Source: Streptomyces sp. NBC_01306
GTDB lineage: Bacteria > Actinomycetota > Actinomycetes > Streptomycetales > Streptomycetaceae
DNA length: 64,000 nucleotides
NCBI RefSeq assembly: GCF_026340465.1
Contig: NZ_JAPEPC010000001.1
Span: 7,431,745 to 7,495,744 of the forward strand
Direction of reading: 5' to 3'
Shown: positions 33,463-40,700 of the stretch, one piece after another
How positions within the stretch are numbered: the stretch's first letter is position 1
Layout of the letters: each line of letters starts with the position of its first letter
Position numbers and translations under genes: made by a program
Notes under the pieces: generated by a model
What the model was told of the DNA's origin: nothing
Seen by the model: only the letters and a program-made list of their open reading frames with translations
Database searches by the model: none

Positions 33463-33978
33463 ATGCCGGATCTGCTGTGGGACAACGTCAAGGAGTTCTT
33501 CGACCCTGACCTGATGGGCGCTCTGCCGGACGTCTGCGTGGAGGGCGCCTCGGTCGAGGACTGGCAGTCGGTGTTTGACATGGTCCGGTTGTGCGGGTGG
33601 GTGTGGGAGTACTGGGAAGACGATGTCCTGGTGCCGTTGCCCTCGGCGGAGGCGGTGTTGTCGCGTCCTGCCGACGCGGACACAGCCATGGTGCGGGTGT
33701 GGCCTGTTGCGGGCGTGCTGGCGAACTTTTGGCCGATGTCGTCAGGTGAGATCGATTTCGATGTCGACCTTCGGGAACTGCAGGGCCAGGAGGGGGTGGA
33801 CATCCTGTGCGGCTTCCTGGGATCGATCGGACGCCGGCTGGGCAAGCCCGTGCGGATGACTGCGGAGGGCGACTGGGGAAACCTGGTGCTCGGGTTCGAT
33901 CCAGCGGCGGACCGTGTGGTGCTGCTGGCAGATTCCCGTGGAGTTCAACTGTCGGCCGCTGCGGGCCGGGACTCGTAG
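33463..33978 (+). CDS. hypothetical protein, 3' end probably replaced by IS110
   Basis: About 171 residues from the ATG at 33463: MPDLLWDNVKEFFDPDLMGA, LPDVCVEGASVEDWQSVFDM, DDVLVPLPSAEAVLSRP, GEIDFDVDLRELQGQEGVDI. It is acidic and soluble, and no named family is recognised. Its last 10 codons run into the IS110 remnant (minus-strand transposase stop at 33945), so the natural C-terminus was probably lost on insertion. An in-frame ATG at 33403 is an alternative start. It is divergent from the hypothetical gene at 32691. Confidence 0.5.
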   Translation: MPDLLWDNVKEFFDPDLMGALPDVCVEGASVEDWQSVFDMVRLCGWVWEYWEDDVLVPLPSAEAVLSRPADADTAMVRVWPVAGVLANFWPMSSGEIDFDVDLRELQGQEGVDILCGFLGSIGRRLGKPVRMTAEGDWGNLVLGFDPAADRVVLLADSRGVQLSAAAGRDS

Positions 33979-35148
33979 AAGGTGCCGTCGCGGAGCATGG
34001 TGAACAGGACGTCGACTCGGCGTCTGGCCAGGCAGAGGAGTGCTTGGGTGTGGCGCTTTCCCTGGTTGATCTTCTTGTCGTAGTAGGCCCGGGAGGCGGG
34101 GTCGTTGAGTGAGGCGAACGCGGCTAGGAAGAACGCCCGTTTCAGCTGCTTGTTGCCGCGGCGGGAGGGTTGCTCGCCGCGTATGGAGGAGCCGGAACTG
34201 CAAGTCGCGGGGGCGAGTCCGGCGTATGAGGCGAGGCGGGCGGCGGTCAGGAACGCGCTCGCGTCGCCGACGTCGATCAGGACCCGGGCCCCGGTCCTGG
34301 TCCCGATGCCTGGCATGGAGGTCAGGATCTTGGACAGCGGATGCTCGTCCAGCAGTTCCTCGATCCGTTTCTCCAGCAGCCCGCGCTGATCCAGGACGGC
34401 TCGCAGGGAGCCGGCCAGGCTCGGCACGATCAGCGCGGCCGCCTCGGTGCCCGGGACGATCACGGTCTGCTCGTCGAGCGTGGTGAGGATGTCCTCGACC
34501 AGGCGCTCGAACATGCGCGGGGCCAACGGCTGGGCGATGTTCAGCAGGCGACGGCGTCCGGTCTTGCGCAGGGCCGCCGGAGAACCGAACTGTTCCAGCA
34601 GGGCGAGGACCGCCGGGTGGTCGCGCCGCGGCCCCAGCACACGCTCCAGGTACGGGTGGATCTGGGTGAGCAGTCCGCGCAGCCGGTTGACGATGCGGGT
34701 CGCCTCGCCGGCCAGGTCGTCGTCGAAGCCGACGATCATCTCCAGCTCGGCGATGGTCTCGTCGGTGAGCTCGATGCCGCGCAGGGTGTGCGGCATGGTG
34801 CGGGCGGCGTCGGCGAACGGACGCGTCGCGGGCGTCGGTCTTGGCCTCGCCGGGGTAGAGGTCGGCGATCCGGCGCATCGTGAGGCCGGGCAGGTAGGCG
34901 ACGCGGCATCAGGCGTCCCGGGCGACCGCGAGCGGTAGGGCGCCGATGGAGGCGGGCTGGTCGACCACGACCAGGACCGTGTCGTGCTTGGCGGTGAGCG
35001 TGTCCAGCACGGCCCGCATCTTGGGCTCGCTGTTCGGCAACCGCTTGTCGAAGACCCGCTTGCCGCCCCTCGTCAGAGCGGTTCCGTGGTGCTCGCCCTT
35101 GCCGACGTCCAGGCCGAGGAAGGCGTCCACATCTCCGGTGTCGATCAC
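33945..35148 (-). pseudogene. IS110-family transposase, inactivated
   Basis: The N-terminal part (35148-34909) has the DEDD-type start DAFLGLDVGKGEHHGTAL and VVVDQPASIG. The C-terminal part has the transposase_20 segment SMPGIGTRTGARVLIDVGDA, SYAGLAPATCSSGSSIRG and RRGNKQLKRAFFLAAFASL. Two lesions separate them: a TGA at 34909, where a glycine codon is expected before CRVAYLPGL, and a small deletion near 34815 after EAKTDARDA that changes frame. IS110 elements lack clear end repeats, so I give only the coding span. Confidence 0.8.
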
Positions 35149-35403
35149 GCTGATCCCTTATGAGGTCGTGCTTTCCCGGCCTCGTTGGCGTGGCACCAGT
35201 CGCCGGCATCCACGTTACGAAGAGCCTCCCAGCGAGCTGGTGGTCCTGCCTCTATCAGCGGTCTACCGGTGCCTCCGGCCCGGTGACCCCCCCCGGATCA
35301 TGCGAACTACAGGGGGAACAGTCATGCCGAGCCGGAGACCGGGAGCCCCGTTGTGGGGCCACCAAAAAGGTAACGGGGGGCGTCCGCACCCGCGTCGGCG
35401 CCC

Positions 35404-36048
35404 TCAGTGCTGCGGGTCGCCGGTGCTGCGGCCGTAGCGGGCGAGCATCGTCGTGACCGCCTCATCGACGGCGTGGCCGACGTCGGCAGGTGCGGGGCTC
35501 CAGTCGGCGAGCAGCATCTGCGGCCATAGGACGTAGTTGGCGATCATTCCGAGGAACTGGTTGGTGGCGCTCTCCGCGTCGGGCACCACCGCAGTGCCCG
35601 CGGCATGCTCGGCCTCCAGGTAGTGCTGGACGGAGATGAAGTAGGGCAGTTTTCCCAGCTCGAACTGAGCCCGTCCCAGTTCCGGGAAGCGCGGCAGTTC
35701 GGCGATGACGATGCGGAAGAGGGCCGCCATCGCGGGCTGGCCGATCAGGTCGGCGTACTGGCGGCCGATCGCGCTCAGGCCGGCGCGCAGGTCCCCGGGC
35801 TGCGTTGCGGGCGCCGCCTGGTCCGGCCCACCCTTCCAGTACTCGGTGACGATGGCTTCGAAGAGCGCTGCCTTGGTGGGGAACTGTTTGAACAGCGTGG
35901 ACTTCGAGACGACCGCTTCCTGCGCGATCTTCGCCAGCGAGGTCCCGTCATATCCCCGGTCCAGGAACAGCTTCGTGGCCGCTGCGGTGATCGCCTCGCG
36001 CTTGCGCTGGGCGAGTCGTTGATGGTGCGCGGAGAGTCCTGCGGTCAT
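35404..36048 (-). CDS. TetR-family transcriptional regulator
   Basis: A 214-residue protein from MTAGLSAHHQRLAQ. The helix-turn-helix is REAITAAATKLFLDRGYDGT, SLAKIAQEAVVSKSTLFKQFPTK. A TetR_C domain follows, with LFRIVIAELPRFPELGRAQF and FLGMIANYVLWPQMLLADW. It is divergent from an SDR gene. Two near-identical palindromes built on GGCGAGTC lie between them and are the likely operators. Upstream in-frame starts exist but would run through operator 1. Confidence 0.85.
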   Translation of the reverse strand: MTAGLSAHHQRLAQRKREAITAAATKLFLDRGYDGTSLAKIAQEAVVSKSTLFKQFPTKAALFEAIVTEYWKGGPDQAAPATQPGDLRAGLSAIGRQYADLIGQPAMAALFRIVIAELPRFPELGRAQFELGKLPYFISVQHYLEAEHAAGTAVVPDAESATNQFLGMIANYVLWPQMLLADWSPAPADVGHAVDEAVTTMLARYGRSTGDPQH

Positions 36049-36071
36049 GGGCCCAGTATGACCCATCACGA

Positions 36072-36140
36072 GGCGAGTCACTTGACTCGCCACTGTGCAG
36101 GTGTTTACGTGGACAGAGAGGCGAGTCGTCCGACTCGCCT
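36072..36140. promoter_or_regulatory. paired GGCGAGTC operators
   Basis: Site 1, 36072-36091: GGCGAGTCA-CT-TGACTCGCC. Site 2, 36119-36140: AGGCGAGTCG-TC-CGACTCGCCT. Both are perfect inverted repeats with the same half-site, with centres 48 bp apart, between the divergent TetR and SDR genes. Confidence 0.75.
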
Positions 36141-36198
36141 TCGGTTGGCGGGAGCACTTCCCGCCGGCGTCGTTCCGTCACCGCATGGAGAAGCACTC

Positions 36199-36957
36199 AT
36201 GGAGTCAGGCAAGATCGCATTGGTGACCGGCGGCAATCGCGGGCTGGGCAGGGCCACGGCCCAGTCGCTGGCCCGGCACGGGCTGCGCGTCATCGTCACC
36301 CACCGCGGCGACGCGCAGGCGGCCGAGGAGACGGTCAAGAGCATTCAGGACACCGGCGCCACGGCCGCCGCATTGCGGCTGGACATCAGCGACGTGGCCT
36401 CCTTCCCCGCCTTCGTCTCACACCTGGCCGCGCAGCTGGAGCGCTGGGAGGCGACCCGGCTGGACGTCCTGGTCAACAATGCCGGGATCGGGCTGTTCGG
36501 ACCGCTGGAAGCGGTCACGGTCGACGACTACGACGCGGTGATGGACACCAACGTGCGCGGCACGTTCTTCCTCATCCAGGCGCTTGCGCCCGTGCTGGCC
36601 GACGGGGGGCGGATCATCAACGTCTCCTCCTCCCTGAGTCGCCACACCAGTGCCGGCACCTCGGTCTACTCGGCCTCCAAGGCGGCGGTCGAGGTCCTCA
36701 GCCGGACATTGGCCGTGGAGCTGGGGGCGCGCAAGATCCGCGTCAACACCATCGCACCGGGTCCGACCGCCACCGACTTCAACGGCGGCGCCATGCGGGA
36801 CGACGCGCAGATGCGCGAGGGCTTGAGCGCGCAGACTGCGCTCGGCCGCGTCGGCGAACCGCAGGAGATCGGCGACGCCATCGCCGCGCTCGCCTCCGAG
36901 GACCTGCGATGGGTCACCGCCCAGCGCCTCGAAGTGTCCGGCGGCGCCCTGCTGTAG
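36199..36957 (+). CDS. SDR-family oxidoreductase
   Basis: A 252-residue classical short-chain dehydrogenase. It has the nucleotide loop TGGNRGLG (residues 10-17), NNAG at 93-96, SSS near 143-145, and the catalytic Tyr157-Lys161 in YSASK. It also has APGPTATDF and the C-terminal VTAQRLEVSGGALL. The pattern fits a 3-oxoacyl-ACP-reductase-like or quinone-type SDR. It is divergent from TetR with paired operators, so it is probably an inducible detoxification enzyme. Confidence 0.85.
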   Translation: MESGKIALVTGGNRGLGRATAQSLARHGLRVIVTHRGDAQAAEETVKSIQDTGATAAALRLDISDVASFPAFVSHLAAQLERWEATRLDVLVNNAGIGLFGPLEAVTVDDYDAVMDTNVRGTFFLIQALAPVLADGGRIINVSSSLSRHTSAGTSVYSASKAAVEVLSRTLAVELGARKIRVNTIAPGPTATDFNGGAMRDDAQMREGLSAQTALGRVGEPQEIGDAIAALASEDLRWVTAQRLEVSGGALL

Positions 36958-37025
36958 GCGCCCCCGGCCCACACCGTGTGCCCGCCCCTTACCTGGCAGA
37001 ACCGGGAGATGTATCAGACGCGGTC

Positions 37026-37482
37026 CGCCCCGCGGGCCCGGTGGGCAACATGGCGGGCCTCGCCGCCGCCGCTCTCGGCCATCCAGTTCGCGGCGGTCTG
37101 CTCGCCGCCCAGCTCCCGGCCCACTACGCGGTGTGGGACCTCCTGGCCCACCCGGACCTCGGAGATATCCGGCTGAGCCGCCCGTACGCGGAGAGACGCC
37201 GGCTCCTTCTCACCGTGCTGGAGGGGATAGGGCCGCCGATCCAGCCGGTGCCGGCGACCGGAGACCGCACGATCGCGCTGCTCTGGTACGAGCAGCCTCA
37301 CTTGCCAAGGCATTGAGGGCATCGTCGCGAAGAGAGGCAGCGGCGTGTACCGGCCGGGCCGAATCTGGTCGAAGGTGCGGCACACCGAGCCGGTCGATGC
37401 GACGGTGATCGGATACACCGGGCCACCATCGAGACCCAAGGCACTCGCCGTCCGGCCCCCGGACGGGCGACAGCGCTTAGGC
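37026..37482 (+). pseudogene. ATP-dependent DNA ligase remnant
   Basis: The first part, in one frame, reads LPAHYAVWDLLAHPDLGDIR, LSRPYAERRRLLLTVLEGIG and IALLWYE. After a frame change near 37303 it continues GIEGIVAKRGSGVYRPGRIW, SKVRHTEPVDATVIGYTG. This is the middle of the adenylation domain of a LigD/LigC-type ligase. EGIVAKR corresponds to nucleotidyltransferase motif IV and WSKVR to motif V. The active-site lysine region upstream and the OB domain downstream are missing, and the 3' side is cut by the IS5 element. Confidence 0.6.
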
Positions 37483-37506
37483 CGATTCTTTCGAATCATC
37501 TGATCG

Positions 37507-38296
37507 TTGGCTGACGCCCAGTGGGCACGCATTGAGCCGATACTGCCGGATCGGACTCCGCAGCGGGGAGGGCGGTGGCGTGATCACCGGCAGGTGATCG
37601 ACGCGATCGCGTCCAAGTACCGGACCGGGACGCCGTGGATGGACCTGCCCGAGCGCTTCGGGTCGTGGAAGGGCGCCCACAACCGTCTACGGAAGTGGGC
37701 CGCCGACGGCACCTGGGAGAAGGTCTTCACCGCTCTGCTCACCCAGGCCGACGCCGAAGGCGATCTCGGCTGGGTTGTCGCGGTCGACTCCACCGTCGTG
37801 CGTGCTCACCAGCACGCCGCCGGGGCCCGTCAAAACGGGCCCCGGCCGGCGAGCCCGCCGACCATGCCCTCGGACGCTCCCGCGGCGGGCTGACCACCAA
37901 GATCCACCTCGCCGCCGACGGCCTCTGCCGTCCGCTGGCCTTCGTCATCACGCCCGGGCAGGCAGGTGACGCGCCTGCGTTCCCCCAGGTGATGGCCCGC
38001 TTACGGGTGCCCCGGCAGACCGGCCGCCCCAGAATCACACCGGACATGGTCCTGGGCGACAAGGTCTACTCGTCCCGCGCGATTCGTTCTCACCTTCGCC
38101 GACGCGGGATCCGGGCAGTGATCCCGCAGCCCGCCGACCAGGCCGCCAACCGTAAACGTCTCGGCAGCCGCGGCGGCAGACCATCAGCCTTCGACCGCGA
38201 CGCGTACAAGCAACGCAACACGGTCGAGCGCTGCATCAACAAGCTCAAGCAGTGGCGCGGCCTGGCCACCCGCTACGACAAGACCGCCACCGAGCC
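37507..38296 (+). mobile_element. IS5-family element (two-frame transposase), truncated
   Basis: Frame A (37507-37893, TTG start) carries DAQWARIEPILPDRTPQRGG, HRQVIDAIASKYRTG and the first catalytic Asp in VAVDSTVVRAHQHAAGA. Frame B carries EPADHALGRSRGGLTTKIHL, the second Asp in VLGDKVYSS, and the Glu in QRNTVERCINKLKQWRGLA. The frames overlap around 37830, as in IS5 members that use a programmed -1 shift. The last residues expected after RYDKTAT are replaced by unrelated sequence, so the right end is missing and the copy is probably dead. Confidence 0.8.
37819..37846 (+). other. hairpin at the IS5 frame-change point
   Basis: Perfect 12-bp stem (37819-37830 with 37835-37846) and loop CAAA. 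The run CAAAACGGG at the loop is where the two transposase frames meet. It could stimulate ribosomal slippage. Confidence 0.45.
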
Positions 38297-38311
38297 ACAC
38301 CCCCGCCCCCC

Positions 38312-39432
38312 GCTTTGCTGCGCCGGGCCGCCGGTCTTTTCGTCGGCTGCTGCACCGCACTGATCGGCTTCCTCTACTTCACGGTGGTCGGAACGGCCCT
38401 CGGCCCGCTGCTGCTGTGGCCCCGTACCCGCAGGAAGACCCTCGTCGTGCTGGCTGGCGGGCCCGACAGCTCACCGCGTGGGAACGGCGGCGTCGCTCGG
38501 TCTACTTCGGGGGCCGCTTCCCCGCCCGCAACGTGCCCGACCAGCGGATCCTGCGCTATCTCGCGACACGCATGTACGTCGGCATGCTCACCAGCATCGT
38601 GGTCGGACTGCTGGTCTTCGGCGCCGTCCTGGCGGGCCTTCTCCTCGGCGGAGTCGTACGCGGCACGCTTAGCTGGCAGGAACTGCTCACTCAGGTGTTG
38701 CTCGGCGGAGTGCTGCTGTTCCTCGATGTGCAGGGGTTGTTCTCGTTGGAGGCGTTCGACTCACGCCTCGCCCGGGAATGCTTTGGCCCCTCGGAGCGCG
38801 AGCTGCTCCAGCAGCGCATCAACGAACTGGCCACCAGCCGGGCCGCGGTGCTGCAGGCGGTCGACGCCGAGCGCCGCCGCATCGAGCGCGATCTCCACGA
38901 CGGCGTCCAACAGCGCCTGGTGGCCCTGGCGATGCTGCTCGGCCGTGCCCGCAGGAACCGGACGCCCGAGCAGGCCGACGCACTGCTGCTGCAGACGCAC
39001 AAGGAGTCGCAGGAAGTCCTGACCGAGCTGCGGGAAGTGGCGTGGCGGGTCTACCCGACCGCGCTGGACAACCTGGGCCTGCAGGAAGCCCTCGGCGGGG
39101 TCTCCGAGCGGTGCAGCATTCCCATCCGGATGGATCTCGACCTGACCAAGGCCCTGCCTCGCTCGGTCGAGACCGCCGCCTACTTCGTCGTCTCCGAGGC
39201 CGTGACGAACGCCGCCAAGCATTCGGCGGCGACGGCGATTTCGGTGAGCGTGCGCCACCACAGGGAAGTCCTCGTCGTCCGGGTCGAGGACAATGGCGTC
39301 GGTGGCGCGAACCCGGCGGGCAACGGTCTGACCGGGCTGGTCAGCCGGGTCGGCGCGCTCGACGGCCGACTGCATGTCCACAGCCCCACGGGGGGCCCAA
39401 CCACGATCATCGCGGAGCTGCCGTGCGCGTAA
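38312..39432 (+). pseudogene. sensor histidine kinase (NarL-type), 5' damaged
   Basis: The membrane sensor part starts abruptly beside the IS5 remnant (LLRRAAGLFVGCCTALIGFL, FTVVGTALGPLLLWP). It changes frame near 38459, where one extra base would join VLAG to RARQLTAWERRR. From 38416 on the frame is intact: a second membrane pair (TSIVVGLLVFGAVLAGLLLG), the HisKA_3 box ERRRIERDLHDGVQQRL, the N box SEAVTNAAKHSAA, and the G box VEDNGVGGA. The stop overlaps the response regulator start by 10 bases. An internal start at 38416 or later could still yield a kinase lacking the sensor. Confidence 0.75.
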
Positions 39433-40067
39433 TGCTGGCCGAGGACTCGACTCTCCTGCGGGAGGGGCTCGTCCGCCTGCTCACCGAGGAGGGCCACGAC
39501 GTGCTGGCTGCGGTGGGTGACGCGGACACCCTCCTGCGCGAGGTCGAGACCATGCCCCCGGACATCGTCGTCGTGGACATCCGGATGCCGCCGACCCACA
39601 CGGACGAGGGACTGCGTGCCGCGGTCGAGATCCGCAAGCGCTGGCCCGACATCGGCGTCCTGGTGCTGTCCCAGCACATCGAGCGCAACTACGCCGCCCA
39701 GCTGCTGTCCGCGAACGCCGAACGGGTCGGCTACCTGCTCAAGGACCGGGTGGCGCAGGTCGATGAGTTCCTCGACGCGCTGGAGCGCATCCACGCGGGT
39801 GGGGTCGCCATCGACCCCGAAGTCGTACGGCAACTGGTGTTCCGCACCACGCACAGCGACCCGCTCACCCGACTGACCCCGCGCGAACGCAGCGTCCTTG
39901 AGGAACTGGTCCAGGGGCACACCAACGCGGCCATCTCGCAGAAGCTGCACATCTCCATGAGCACGGTCGAGAAGAACCTCAACGCGGTCTTCGACAAGCT
40001 CGAACTCGCCCACACCACCGGCTACAACCGCAGGATCCTGGCCGTGCTGCGCTACCTGGAGTCGTAA
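39423..40067 (+). CDS. LuxR/NarL-type response regulator
   Basis: A 214-residue protein from a GTG inside the kinase 3' end, so translation is coupled. The receiver domain has the acidic pocket AEDSTLLREGL, the phosphorylation Asp in VVVDIRMPPTHTDEG (near residue 54), and LLKDRV. The C-terminal LuxR helix-turn-helix is LTPRERSVLEELVQGHTNAA, ISQKLHISMSTVEKNLNAVFDKL. It forms a two-component pair with the damaged kinase upstream. If the kinase is dead it would be an orphan. Confidence 0.9.
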   Translation: MRVMLAEDSTLLREGLVRLLTEEGHDVLAAVGDADTLLREVETMPPDIVVVDIRMPPTHTDEGLRAAVEIRKRWPDIGVLVLSQHIERNYAAQLLSANAERVGYLLKDRVAQVDEFLDALERIHAGGVAIDPEVVRQLVFRTTHSDPLTRLTPRERSVLEELVQGHTNAAISQKLHISMSTVEKNLNAVFDKLELAHTTGYNRRILAVLRYLES

Positions 40068-40167
40068 TGGCCCAGGCACGGCGAAGCGCCTCGCCCGACG
40101 GACCCCGCAGGGGATCCGGCAGAGCAGAGGCGCTCAGCCGTTCGGTGTCAGTGCGCCAGGCGTCCTG

Positions 40168-40398
40168 TCACTGGAACGAATACGGGTTCAGCGCATCGTC
40201 GGGAAGGTGCTCCAGCTGCACCCGGTCGCCGATGCCGGCCTCCGTGGCGAGTTCGAGGAGCACATCGAGCGCGACGTGGTCCTCCAGCGCGAACCCGGTC
40301 GAGTCGAAGACGGTCATACGGTCCTGGTAGCGGGCCGCAACGTCCGGCTGTGCACACAGGGCCATCAGATCGGGTCCGAGGTCGCCCGGCTCCAGCTG
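40168..40398 (-). pseudogene. ornithine cyclodeaminase-family C-terminal remnant
   Basis: The minus strand reads GDLGPDLMALCAQPDVAARY, QDRMTVFDSTGFALEDHVAL and DVLLELATEAGIGDRV, ending ALNPYSFQ. This is the end of the ornithine cyclodeaminase/mu-crystallin family (TVFDSTGxAxxD). About 75 codons survive and the N-terminal 260 are absent. Confidence 0.75.
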
Positions 40399-40700
40399 CT
40401 GGGCACTCCCCCTCGCGGAGCGCCTGGGTGCTGGTCGGGCTGGCCCTGGGCGTCGTACGGGCTCTGCTGTTGGGGCGCCTGGTTCACCTGCCGCTGCTGC
40501 AGATAACCATCGGGGACCGGCGGCCCCTCCTCAAGCCGGGGCCCCGTGCCGCCTCCGCACCGCAGCCTCTTCTCGGACACCACGAATGGGCCGAGGCGCT
40601 CTGAGCCGCCACTCACCACTCACCGCACGCCGCCGCCCGCGCTTCCGCCGACCAGACGAAGGCCCACCTCCACAACGCTGATCGATATGTTCCCGTGGGT
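40399..40700. other. gene-free stretch
   Basis: Short open frames with low-complexity Pro/Gln content only. No gene is supported. Confidence 0.35.

Noticed and set aside
40399..40620. Gln/Pro-rich minus frame near the cyclodeaminase remnant
   Set aside because: Low complexity, no family, and an abrupt junction with the remnant.
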